From NCBI GenBank assembly GCA_002509485.1, contig DAWO01000068.1, positions 23,525 to 42,733 of the forward strand: a stretch of DNA of 19,209 bases, in the 5' to 3' direction. The position numbers were made by a program, and so were the translations under genes. This DNA is from Methanolinea sp. UBA477. GTDB taxonomy: Archaea; Halobacteriota; Methanomicrobia; Methanomicrobiales; Methanospirillaceae. Positions 1 through 6,747 of the stretch are shown piece after piece (positions within the stretch are counted from its first letter, which is position 1; the number at the start of each line of letters is the position of its first letter). The notes below the pieces were generated by a model. That model had not been told where the DNA came from. It made no database searches and saw nothing but the letters and a program-made list of their open reading frames with translations.

Positions 1-6
1 CAAAAA

Positions 7-16
7 ATTTACATAG
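7..16 (+). promoter_or_regulatory. Putative TATA box for the first gene
   Basis: An AT-rich stretch (aatttacata) is centred about 26-30 bases before the ATG at 42, the usual archaeal spacing between TATA box and transcript start. No SD-like sequence precedes 42, so a leaderless mRNA is inferred. Confidence 0.4.
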
Positions 17-41
17 GTTGATGCTGTCCTTAACAGCTCAT

Positions 42-554
42 ATGAATTCGGATCCTTCCATAAAGTCCGAGGATGAGGTGAGAAAAGACCTTGAGCGGTT
101 CCTGGAAGACATTGACGTGGTGATTATCAAGAGGTTCGACGAGGGGGATTTCTGGGGGTACTGGGTCAAATATGGGGATTTTCCTCTGCTGATCGAGAAC
201 CAGAAGGCCAAGCGTTACTGTGTGGTTGCATTCCAGATAACTCTCGACGAAGGTCCACCGATTACGCACCTTAACCAGTATTATGCCCGTGGCGACTCTG
301 CATTCATCTATGAGCTGACCAGGGCATTTACCTCCCCTGTGACGGGTTTTTCCCGGATCCTGGAGGACGGGCGTGTCGTGGGGTTCACCATATCCCGCTA
401 CATCTACCCATATTACCACGACTTCTCGGTAAAAGACCTTGACAGGGCAGTCCAGGCAGTTGTAAGCCAGGGGGCAATCGGTATCGCATTCCTGAAGATG
501 ACACTGGGTGAATTGAGAGTTGAGACTCCGGTTGACCGGCAGAACAGCGTCTAA
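42..554 (+). CDS. Hypothetical protein, 170 aa
   Basis: I do not recognise the family. The product is a soluble-looking alpha/beta protein with no signal peptide or membrane segment. It has an acidic N-terminal helix (about residues 9-22), then alternating strands containing the aromatic motif FWGYWVKYGDFPLLIENQ and a later ISRYIYPYYHDF segment, and ends in a short polar tail. The reading frame also runs back to a TTG at 18 and an ATG at 21, but 42 is preferred because a TATA-like box at 7-16 puts the expected transcript start almost on that ATG. A T-rich stretch (566-572) follows the stop and could end transcription. No functional partner is visible: the next gene is 300 bases away on the same strand with its own promoter. 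The coding assignment rests on the long open frame and protein-like composition. Confidence 0.75.
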   Translation: MNSDPSIKSEDEVRKDLERFLEDIDVVIIKRFDEGDFWGYWVKYGDFPLLIENQKAKRYCVVAFQITLDEGPPITHLNQYYARGDSAFIYELTRAFTSPVTGFSRILEDGRVVGFTISRYIYPYYHDFSVKDLDRAVQAVVSQGAIGIAFLKMTLGELRVETPVDRQNSV

Positions 555-797
555 TCCGGCCAAATTATTTTTCGTAACCGAAAAAAACCCGGAAAAAAGC
601 CCGGAGATTAACCCCCGGACATGTTTTGTGGCGGACGGGGGAATGGAATTCGGAACCCTTCATCCCGGAGATTTGTATCCACTCGCCCGGAATCTTTCGT
701 CCCGGAAATACAAAAGCTTCCTTTTCCAGCAGGATGCATGGTATACCGCGTGATCCGAATCGTCATCCCGTCACCGGCTCCACAACTTCTCTCACGC

Positions 798-817
798 CCA
801 TGTATCCGGATACATGG
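798..817. promoter_or_regulatory. Perfect 20-bp palindrome, possible operator
   Basis: CCATGTATCCGGATACATGG reads identically on both strands. It ends about 20 bases before the TATA-like box of the TPR gene at 862, a position where archaeal activators or repressors can bind. A related CCGG-centred palindrome lies at 12745-12762, upstream of the other TPR gene. A regulatory role is inference. Confidence 0.5.
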
Positions 818-837
818 AAGGCTTCCTGATGGCGATT

Positions 838-846
838 AAGTTTATT
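838..846 (+). promoter_or_regulatory. Putative TATA box of the TPR gene
   Basis: The sequence aagtttatt lies about 20-30 bases before the ATG codons at 862 and 871, which predicts a transcript starting on or next to the start codon (leaderless). Confidence 0.45.
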
Positions 847-861
847 CGGTAGAATGCCAGA

Positions 862-1509
862 ATGGATATCATGGAGGAGCAGGACTGGCTTTCAAAAGCA
901 CACCGGGATATGTCGCTTGGGCGACACCAGGACGCACTCTCATCGTATGAGAAGGCCCTCGAGATGAATCCTGAAAACGGACATTCCAGGGAGATGATGG
1001 GGGATATCTATTACGAACTCGGACGGCATGCCGAAGCGATCGACTGTTATGACCGGGCACTGGAGATCGATCCCGGAAACCTGATGGCCTTGTACAAGAA
1101 GGGGTACACATTCCGAAAGATCAAGAGGTACGACGAGGCAATTGCCGCATTGGACGAGGCCCTTGCAATTGACCCCGATTTCAGTTATGCGCTCAATAAC
1201 AAGGGATATTCCCTGAACGAACTTGGCAGGTACGAGGAGGCGATCGCCTATTTTGATCGTTCCCTGTCGAGGAATCCGAGGAATATCCGTGTTATTGCAA
1301 GCAAGGGAATTGCCCTCCGTGAACTGGGAAGGTACGATGAAGCCCTGAAATGCTTTGACAGGGCGCTCGAGTTGAATGCAATCAACGGATTCGTCTATTA
1401 CAACAAATCCATCACCCTTCGAAGCATGGGACGTGGAAAGGAAGCTGATGCCTGTCTCTCACGGATAAACTTCCCATCAAGCGTGCATCACAATGGGAAA
1501 GAAGATTAA
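862..1509 (+). CDS. TPR repeat protein, about six repeats
   Basis: The product is a 215-aa protein built almost wholly of 34-residue tetratricopeptide repeats, a helical scaffold that binds other proteins. Six consecutive repeats can be laid out, each with the typical G-Y/R-A-P pattern, for example GRYDEALKCFDRALELNAIN. The last repeat decays into a polar tail ending HHNGKED. There is no signal peptide or membrane segment, so it should be cytoplasmic. The start could be ATG 862 (MDIMEEQDW) or ATG 871 (MEEQDW); the TATA-like box at 838-846 fits leaderless initiation at either. The 20-bp palindrome at 798-817 suggests regulation. The partner cannot be inferred from sequence. It differs from the 30-repeat protein at 12977 in repeat consensus (more EAI-CYDRALEIDP, fewer DYSRAI), so the two are not recent duplicates. 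Confidence 0.9.
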   Translation: MDIMEEQDWLSKAHRDMSLGRHQDALSSYEKALEMNPENGHSREMMGDIYYELGRHAEAIDCYDRALEIDPGNLMALYKKGYTFRKIKRYDEAIAALDEALAIDPDFSYALNNKGYSLNELGRYEEAIAYFDRSLSRNPRNIRVIASKGIALRELGRYDEALKCFDRALELNAINGFVYYNKSITLRSMGRGKEADACLSRINFPSSVHHNGKED

Positions 1510-1738
1510 TTGAGTGCAATCTTCACCGATTCGATCCTTTCTCCTTTACCGCTATGAAAACCGGGATGCAGCCCGTTCCTGAAGACAGGAAGCGCTTCAA
1601 CCCCTGCGAAAAGCGTCCTTTTCGGCATCGCATCAGGGTATTGAGGTGGACTCCCCCGGCGGTGTGCACCCGGTATATCGATATCTTTCACACCATGGGA
1701 GTGCAGCAACCCTATTTTTCTCTGCCTGTTCCAAACAA

Positions 1739-1787
1739 CAATAAAAAGAGCCTTATCAGTACACAACAAAACACAGGGAGCGAGGGA
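1739..1787 (+). promoter_or_regulatory. Promoter and SD of the lipoprotein gene
   Basis: A TATA-like aataaaaag (1739-1747) is followed by an SD-like GAGGGA at 1782-1787, well spaced from the ATG at 1792. The upstream part of this gap (1510-1738) shows no gene I can support. Confidence 0.5.
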
Positions 1788-1791
1788 TTTC

Positions 1792-2340
1792 ATGAGAGAT
1801 GTCATCTGGCTTGTTCCAGTAATCGCCATGTGCCTGCTTTTCTGCGGGTGCACAGACCAGGCCGGCCAGGAGGCCGACATGAAGCTGTACGACCAGTCAG
1901 TACAGGCCGTGAGAGAGTTTGTTGAAGATCAGTCATACCAGCCCGGTACGGCGGCATTCTCAGTCGAATCCGGTGTCGCGACCCTTTCGGGTAAATACGA
2001 GATATATGCGATGGATGTTGATACCAGCGAGATTGTATTTGCCTCGTACCAGGGCAAAGAGGGGATAGAGAGAGCCCGCGAGGGGCCGCATTACGAAAAG
2101 ACACTCATTGCAGTCCGCCAGTTTCTGCAAAACCCCGATTTCGAGATAAATGCCACCAGTTTTACATACGAGGATGACAGGTACGAGATTTCAGGCAATA
2201 ATATGACCTTCAGGGTGAATGCAACAACGGGGGATATAACCCGGGCATTGCTGACGGGGCCCGAAGCCGTGAGAGCAATGGGGAACAGTTCACAATACCA
2301 GATGGCCTCCGCCGCGTCCGGAATGAATCAGTCAGGATAA
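1792..2340 (+). CDS. Lipoprotein with two PepSY-like repeats
   Basis: A 182-aa exported protein. Residues 4-20 are a hydrophobic signal ending in the lipobox LFCGC, so Cys20 is the likely lipid-anchored residue and the protein should sit on the outer face of the membrane. The rest is an internal duplication: residues 32-88 and about 100-156 align as Y..(S/T)..AVR.F, then (Y/F), then A..F..E, G, (D/N)..T..I..A...G. This strand-helix layout resembles PepSY-type domains, which in other proteins inhibit peptidases or stabilise envelope proteins, but that link is from pattern only. A serine/glutamine-rich tail follows. The start is set by the SD-like GAGGGA six bases upstream. A T-rich run follows the stop. 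Nothing next to it explains its function. Confidence 0.85.
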   Translation: MRDVIWLVPVIAMCLLFCGCTDQAGQEADMKLYDQSVQAVREFVEDQSYQPGTAAFSVESGVATLSGKYEIYAMDVDTSEIVFASYQGKEGIERAREGPHYEKTLIAVRQFLQNPDFEINATSFTYEDDRYEISGNNMTFRVNATTGDITRALLTGPEAVRAMGNSSQYQMASAASGMNQSG

Positions 2341-2370
2341 GATCCGGATCGTGTGAAAATAACAACGCAA

Positions 2371-2380
2371 TTTTTCTTTT
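2371..2380 (+). terminator. T-rich terminator after the lipoprotein gene
   Basis: tttttctttt lies 30 bases after the stop. Archaeal transcription commonly ends in such T-rich tracts without a required hairpin. Confidence 0.45.
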
Positions 2381-2573
2381 CCCGGGAAAGCGGGCCAGAG
2401 TTCTTATGCAGAAACAGATATCATTGCAATCCGGATATCTCCGGAATTGGCAGGATTCATTCTCGATTTAAAGCAGAGGGAGCGATATGGCCCGGGGTCC
2501 CCGGATCCGTGCAGTTTTGATCATGTGTTCTTCGCGAAGCCATGCATCGGCCTCTTCTGAAAATTCCCGGAGG

Positions 2574-3749
2574 TTATTGGACTCTTTTTTCTGCCAGTAC
2601 AGAGAGCAGGTTCCTCGTTCCCGCCTCGCCGACAGTCTTCTGGCTCCCATGCATCATGTCCATGTGACGGATTCCCATCCCGGTGCAGAGTGGAAGTTCC
2701 ATCATTCCCCCGATAAGAAGGTCTATCCTGCGTTCATCGAGAGCCTCCTGTATCTCGTTTTGTTCAGGAGAGACCAGTACCAGGCATCTCTCCCCGGCCA
2801 GTGCCCTGATCCGGTCCACGTTTCCGGAGTCGGTGTCGATGACCACCAGGGCAGGCTCGATTCCAATTCCTGCAAGGAAGCGTGTCATGGACACTGCACG
2901 GGTGGGACCGCTTACGACCGCGATCTTCCAGGCGGAACGGGAATGCTGCACTGGTATACCGGAGGATGATTTTGGGTCAGGCGTCCATGGAATGCCAAGC
3001 TCTCGCGTGACCTCTTCCAGAAATTCTCTTGTTGGCCCGGGCCCTATGGGAAGTCCGGGAACAAGGTAGGGCGTGCCGAATCTTTGTTCAAGAGCCTCGG
3101 CTGCGTTCTTTCCCGTCACCTCGCAGACCACGAGATTCAGTGCTGCCCGGCCGAGATTTTCAAGGTCGGCGACCCGTGCATCGGCAGCCAGCACTGCATT
3201 GACCTCGATTTGAGCATTGGCAAGAATGGACTTGAGTTCCTGGAGATCAGGGCCGGCCCTGAGCATGCCGATAATATTGACCGCGAAAGGTTTTTTCGTC
3301 AGGCCGTGAGTTGAGAGTTCGGTTGCCAGCCGGCTCAACGTCTCAGCACATCCTGATATGTGGTCCCCTTCGAATCCACCAGTATCGATACCGATCACCC
3401 GGGCCCGTGTATGTGAGGCATTCACTGCACCTGCAACATCCTCGCCGATAATGCTGCTTGCGCAGCAGGAGAAGACGAGGATGAGATCCGGAGAGAGCGC
3501 TGCATCAAGTTCATTGATCGCGTTTTCGAGTCGTTCCTCGGCGCCGAAGATGACATCGTCCTCTTCAAGGCAGGTGGAGTAAATTTCAGGCGGGCGGTCC
3601 CCTCTCATCCCCAGTATATAATTGATATGGTAGACGCAGCCCTTTGGGCCATGAACAAGAATCGCAGTGTTTTTCAACGTGCTCGTGGCCTTGATTCCAC
3701 CAAAAAGCCTGCATGTCGTCCGTGGTATCCGCACTGCAAAGCCGGCCAT
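2574..3749 (-). CDS. Nitrogenase component 1-like oxidoreductase (NifD/NifE/CfbD-like), orphan
   Basis: A 391-aa member of the nitrogenase component 1 superfamily. Visible hallmarks are Cys13, HGPKGC (Cys38), YSTCLEEDDVIFGAEERL (Cys60) and VFSCCASSIIGED (Cys95/Cys96). The spacing of Cys13, Cys38 and Cys95/96 matches the conserved cluster-binding cysteines of NifD-type proteins. TGGFEGDHISGC (from residue 123) and a C-terminal MHGSQKTVGEAGTRNLL also fit the fold. The protein is shorter than true NifD (about 480 aa) and nearer in size to CfbD, the subunit that with the NifH-like CfbC makes coenzyme F430 precursors. However, its N-terminal half looks more like NifE/NifD than CfbD. No NifH-like reductase or second subunit lies in the window, so the substrate is unknown. 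The ATG at 3749 follows a purine-rich GGGGATG. A frameshift near the 3' end may have shortened it (see findings). TauE lies 114 bases upstream on the same strand. Confidence 0.8.
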   Translation of the reverse strand: MAGFAVRIPRTTCRLFGGIKATSTLKNTAILVHGPKGCVYHINYILGMRGDRPPEIYSTCLEEDDVIFGAEERLENAINELDAALSPDLILVFSCCASSIIGEDVAGAVNASHTRARVIGIDTGGFEGDHISGCAETLSRLATELSTHGLTKKPFAVNIIGMLRAGPDLQELKSILANAQIEVNAVLAADARVADLENLGRAALNLVVCEVTGKNAAEALEQRFGTPYLVPGLPIGPGPTREFLEEVTRELGIPWTPDPKSSSGIPVQHSRSAWKIAVVSGPTRAVSMTRFLAGIGIEPALVVIDTDSGNVDRIRALAGERCLVLVSPEQNEIQEALDERRIDLLIGGMMELPLCTGMGIRHMDMMHGSQKTVGEAGTRNLLSVLAEKRVQ

Positions 3750-3863
3750 GATTCATCCCCGGGTAGTGGTTGTTGCCATAGATGAAAAAACCGGGTGTCC
3801 CCGTCCCCATGCCTGCAGGTTGATACAGTGACCTCTGCCGTCATCTTGCCTTTCTCCAGGTTG

Positions 3864-4676
3864 TCAGGGGATCAGGCCGGAATTCTGCAGGAGAACAGAT
3901 ACGGATGTAAGGAGGAGAAGAATGCCGATTGCGGTCTTCAGTTTATCAGAGTTGACCGCGGGTGCGATCCTCGCACCGATCTGGGCCCCGACAATAGCAC
4001 CTGCAGAAAAGACTGCGACATGAGGCAGGGATATGTTGCCAAGTCTCATGTGAGTGAATGTTGCGGATATGGAGGTGAAGAGGATTACCGCGGTCGAAGT
4101 GGCAATGGCGAAATGAACGGGCATCCCACCGATTACCAGTGCAGGGACGTTGATAATTCCGCCGCCTATCCCGGTCAGTCCGCTCATGAACCCGGCGATT
4201 GCACCCCAGGTCGAGGTGTGGATATAGTAGAGGCGATTTTTCACGTTCATGGATGAGAAGTCCCGGAGTGACTCATCATGGTATGGTCCATGCGTGATCG
4301 GTGATACGATCGGAAGCGTCGGGACGATCATCTTGATCCCGATCACCAAGAGAACAAGGGAGAAGATTATCGCGAGAAGGCTGTCACTGATATATATCGT
4401 CGACCAGGCACCAAGCACGGAGAAGATCATGCTTGGGACGATCAGGCAGAGAGCGCTCCGAAAGAAGACTCTCTTCTGGCGGAGATAGGCGATGCTTCCC
4501 GATAACGTGGTGAAGAGGATGATTGATATGCTGGTGCCGATCGCGATACGGGGTTCCAGGCCACAGATATACATCAGGCAGGGGACATAGAGAAAACCCC
4601 CTCCGACACCGATCAGGGCGGCTATGATCCCTATGATGACGCCGAGGAGAAGACCGACGAGATATTCGAGCACCAT
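3864..4676 (-). CDS. TauE/SafE family sulfite exporter-like permease
   Basis: A 270-aa multi-pass membrane protein of the TauE/SafE family, whose members move sulfite, sulfoacetate or related organosulfur anions across the cytoplasmic membrane. The family's two-fold symmetry is clear: a GVGGGFLYVP motif after the first membrane helix (residues 23-32) is mirrored by GIGGGIINVP in the second half (169-178), each followed by an (A/I)IGTS or AIATST segment. About eight hydrophobic helices can be counted, with a soluble loop around residues 120-155. Length is normal for the family. A TATA-like stretch (about 4714-4723 on this strand) lies upstream. The neighbour downstream is the nitrogenase-like gene. 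A T6 run on this strand at 3785-3790 lies between them, so co-transcription is uncertain. The true substrate cannot be read from sequence. Confidence 0.92.
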   Translation of the reverse strand: MVLEYLVGLLLGVIIGIIAALIGVGGGFLYVPCLMYICGLEPRIAIGTSISIILFTTLSGSIAYLRQKRVFFRSALCLIVPSMIFSVLGAWSTIYISDSLLAIIFSLVLLVIGIKMIVPTLPIVSPITHGPYHDESLRDFSSMNVKNRLYYIHTSTWGAIAGFMSGLTGIGGGIINVPALVIGGMPVHFAIATSTAVILFTSISATFTHMRLGNISLPHVAVFSAGAIVGAQIGARIAPAVNSDKLKTAIGILLLLTSVSVLLQNSGLIP

Positions 4677-5034
4677 TCCAACCAGCGGACTATGAAGATC
4701 AAACGCTGCGAGACGTAATTAACCGTATCGCTCTTTCAAAGAATGACGAGCATCCCGGCGTCTGAACATATTGTGAAAAGATTTCTGGAAGACCAATGTT
4801 TTGGGAATGGAGAGCTCCTGCAAAAAAGCCTTCTCACTGTTCTGGGTAGGAGACAGATATGAAATTTATTGCCTGCGTCCGGATTTGGCCACTTGATCCA
4901 ACCCGGGACACCCCGTTCTGGCAGCGGTGTGCAGTGCGTCTGGGGGGTGGGGTGTCCCCGAGATCCCCGACAATATTCCGGCTCATCAATCGAACCACAC
5001 CAGGGAATAAAGAGCAAGAAAAAAATATAGCCGG
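4677..5034. other. Intergenic region with a 10-bp-stem hairpin
   Basis: It separates the TauE gene from the FAS1 gene. A short frame starting at ATG 4859 with a good SD (taggaga) is open for 65 codons but has biased, unprotein-like composition and overlaps the inverted repeat at 4905-4958, so I do not call it a gene. Confidence 0.45.
4905..4958. repeat. Inverted repeat, 10-bp perfect stem, 34-base loop
   Basis: GGGACACCCC at 4905-4914 pairs perfectly with GGGGTGTCCC at 4949-4958. The loop is GC-rich. It may fold in RNA from either strand, or be an operator or remnant of a small repeat. Neither flanking gene explains it. Confidence 0.5.
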
Positions 5035-5514
5035 TCAGCCCGATCGTGCCGGTTGATGGAACAAAGAGCGGTGAGATCTTTTTATAATTGTATCAGGGAT
5101 GAGAAGCCGATCAATCGAATGAATGCATCCGTTTCCACAGACCATATTCCGTTCAAATATCCTGGCATTATTGACCCGGATCCACCTTCCCGCTTCAAGA
5201 ATGAGCATGTCGCCCTGGATACTGATGATCCGCGGCAGGCTGCGTGCTGCGGGAATGAGGACGTTGCCCTCGACAATGTGGTTTAAGACCAGGTTCTTCA
5301 GTCTCCTGAAAGGATCCATCGAACAATAATTGAGCAACGTGCGGGAGACTTTACTGAATGCCGCATCCACGGGGGCAAACACGGTAAACGGCCCCTCCTT
5401 CATTATCATCTCTTCAAGCCGTGCGGCCCTGATGGAGGAGATGAATGTGGAGAAACGGCCATCTGCGAGCATTAACTCGATAATATCCCTGTGAAGAACT
5501 CTTCTGTGCATCAT
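5035..5514 (-). CDS. FAS1 (fasciclin) domain protein
   Basis: A 159-aa single-domain protein. The FAS1 landmarks are in order: the H1 motif GPFTVFAPVDAAF (residues 41-53), the YH-region motif LVLNHIVEG (75-83), and the H2 motif NGCIHSIDRLLIP (128-140). FAS1 domains usually mediate adhesion or binding outside the cell. Here there is no N-terminal signal peptide or lipobox: the protein opens MMHRRVLHRDIIELML, directly into the first FAS1 helix, so it is probably cytoplasmic or exported by another route. The start is supported by an archaeal-type GGGGGTGAT just upstream of the ATG pair at 5514/5511. The promoter region has a TATA-like box at about 5591-5602 and a palindrome at the predicted transcript start (5563-5579), suggesting a repressor site. 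The tail after residue 143 is basic. Confidence 0.9.
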   Translation of the reverse strand: MMHRRVLHRDIIELMLADGRFSTFISSIRAARLEEMIMKEGPFTVFAPVDAAFSKVSRTLLNYCSMDPFRRLKNLVLNHIVEGNVLIPAARSLPRIISIQGDMLILEAGRWIRVNNARIFERNMVCGNGCIHSIDRLLIPDTIIKRSHRSLFHQPARSG

Positions 5515-5562
5515 GTATCACCCCCGTCCGGTTGACCAGGTGGCAAGTCTGGAAAGGTGTCC

Positions 5563-5602
5563 AAAGGTAATATACCTTTTGGCTTATAGAAATATTTATA
5601 TG
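5563..5602 (-). promoter_or_regulatory. FAS1 gene promoter with palindromic operator candidate
   Basis: On the minus strand a TATA-like catataaatatt (5602-5591) is followed about 25 bases later by the inverted repeat AAAGGTA-ATA-TACCTTT (5563-5579). The repeat covers the predicted transcript start, a classic location for an archaeal repressor. A further AAAGGT copy precedes it (5553-5558). Confidence 0.5.
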
Positions 5603-6155
5603 ATATTTGGTCAAGACCTGGAGATTCCGGATCCTGGTTCTTGGCTGCCAGGTATGGGTAGATTGATGAACCGGGTACATTTTGTGGGGGCTATCCGCCC
5701 CCACACCCCCCGGTGCGATGCCACGCCGCCGCCCGAAAAGGACGCCCCGGCGGCGGTTGTGAGTGACTACAAATGGCATGCAGATAACAATTCGATTCAG
5801 TCTCCCAACACAAAACAGCGAGGAGGCGTAATCATTTCTGTAATAGCCGGGATACGGTTCATCGGATTCCTTTTCAAAAAAACCGATAACCCAACCTTGA
5901 AATCACCGCAAAAAGGCTAAAAGGCGACGAATATATCTTTTCCGGGGAGAAAGGGACAGGTTGGCGGAGGGTAGCAATCCATATATTGTCAGGATTGTTG
6001 GCCGAAAATGTTTCCCGGGTATGACACATTGAGCATGATACACGAACCATGATCCCCGCACTCTGTGAAATACTTGACCGGGCGGGCCGGTAGCGGCTAC
6101 CACTTCCCAACTGGCACTACCTCGGGAAAAATCCGATTCTCATGGGTAGGAATCA
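5603..6155. other. Long intergenic region without a supported gene
   Basis: About 550 bases between the FAS1 promoter and the chagasin-like gene. It contains the GC-rich hairpin pair at 5683-5755 and a small palindrome GGTAGC-G-GCTACC at 6089-6101. Short open frames exist on both strands but none has family motifs or a good start context. It could be a decayed gene or an unrecognised RNA. Confidence 0.4.
5683..5755. repeat. Two adjacent GC-rich hairpins
   Basis: The first is TGTGGGGGC (5683-5691), loop tatcc, GCCCCCACA (5697-5705), a perfect 9-bp stem. The second is CGCCGCCG (5724-5731) pairing with CGGCGGCG (5748-5755) across a 16-base loop. The block stands out in GC content from its AT-rich surroundings, which suggests an inserted small repeat or a structured RNA end. 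Confidence 0.55.
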
Positions 6156-6163
6156 TGTATAAT
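6156..6163 (+). promoter_or_regulatory. Putative TATA box for the chagasin-like gene
   Basis: tgtataat lies about 26 bases before the ATG at 6186. It overlaps the alternative ATG at 6162, which argues that 6162 is upstream of the transcript and 6186 is the real leaderless start. Confidence 0.45.
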
Positions 6164-6185
6164 GGTGTATCAAAACTGGCATTAT

Positions 6186-6641
6186 ATGAGATCCGGTAAA
6201 CAAGAATGGAATGGGAAGCTCGTGAAGGGATTGTTCCTGCTTCCAGTCGTGATCATGATAATTGCAGGGTGCACCGGGCAACCATCCACCCCGCCTGTCA
6301 CACCCGGACAGACTACCCCAGTACAAATGGAATTTACAGAGAACGATAATGGGAGGACAGTCACGATGCCTGAAGGAACAGAGTTCCGCGTAAGCCTGAA
6401 AGGGAACCCCACCACGGGTTACAGCTGGAACGCAACGCCTTCCGCGGGCCTGGAACTCCTTGATTCCAATTTTACGACAGACGCACATGCTGAAGGAATG
6501 GTCGGAGTCGGCGGGGTATTCTTCTGGGAAATACGGGCGATGGAGAAGGGAACACAGGAATTCTCGGCCATGTACATGAGACCGTGGGAACCTGTTACCG
6601 GCGGAGAGGATACATTTTCCATGACCTGTATCGTCGAATAA
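6186..6641 (+). CDS. Chagasin-like (I42) protease inhibitor lipoprotein
   Basis: A 151-aa lipoprotein. Residues 11-28 form a hydrophobic signal ending in the lipobox IAGC (Cys29), followed by a Pro/Thr-rich linker and one chagasin domain. The three inhibitory loops of the I42 family are present in order: NPTTGYSW (74-81), the GVGG loop (107-110) and RPWEP (132-136). Members of this family block papain-like cysteine peptidases by inserting these loops into the active-site cleft. The lipobox places the domain on the outer face of the membrane, where it could protect the cell from extracellular or self-secreted peptidases. No peptidase gene is nearby. An in-frame ATG at 6162 would add eight residues (MVYQNWHY), but the TATA-like box at 6156-6163 favours 6186. 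A T6 run follows the stop. Confidence 0.9.
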   Translation: MRSGKQEWNGKLVKGLFLLPVVIMIIAGCTGQPSTPPVTPGQTTPVQMEFTENDNGRTVTMPEGTEFRVSLKGNPTTGYSWNATPSAGLELLDSNFTTDAHAEGMVGVGGVFFWEIRAMEKGTQEFSAMYMRPWEPVTGGEDTFSMTCIVE

Positions 6642-6653
6642 AACGAAAAACCC

Positions 6654-6659
6654 TTTTTT
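6654..6659 (+). terminator. T6 terminator of the chagasin-like gene
   Basis: A run of six T lies 13 bases after the stop. The facing gene set has its own T run on the other strand at 6716-6721, so the convergent pair appears to be insulated in both directions. Confidence 0.5.
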
Positions 6660-6715
6660 CTCACTCTGCCGGTTGGTCTGATTTTACAGATTGAATCCAG
6701 GTTCGTTTGATCCGG

Positions 6716-6721
6716 AAAAAA
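6716..6721 (-). terminator. T6 terminator of the larE-macrodomain operon
   Basis: Read on the minus strand this is TTTTTT, about 27 bases after the stop of the macrodomain gene. Confidence 0.45.
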
Positions 6722-6747
6722 CCTTTCCAGTACACAAACCACATGCT

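Larger units (their letters stand above)
555..861 (+). other. Intergenic region with terminator-like T run and regulatory palindrome
   Basis: No convincing gene is seen here. It holds a T-rich stretch just after the first gene, a purine-rich run with repeated CCCGG(A)n blocks (about 588-605), and near its right end the palindrome and TATA box listed separately. Confidence 0.5.

Noticed and set aside
1506..1880. 124-codon minus-strand frame facing the lipoprotein
   Set aside because: It overlaps the lipoprotein signal peptide and promoter and has no recognisable motif; only its last 40 residues look somewhat protein-like.
2580..2600. A AAA AAG slippery heptamer at the nitrogenase-like 3' end as programmed -1 frameshifting
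   Set aside because: The protein-like tail lies in the frame reached by skipping one base, not by slipping back one, so a dnaX-type -1 shift would not reach it.
2487..2969. 160-codon plus-strand frame opening with a good SD (gagggagcg)
   Set aside because: It runs antisense to the nitrogenase-like gene, has shadow composition, and shows no motifs.
4859..5056. 65-codon frame with a fair SD at ATG 4859
   Set aside because: Composition is not protein-like, it spans the inverted repeat at 4905-4958, and it overlaps the end of the FAS1 gene.
6089..6101. 13-base palindrome GGTAGC-G-GCTACC as an operator
   Set aside because: Short, far from a start codon, and expected by chance in a sequence of this length.
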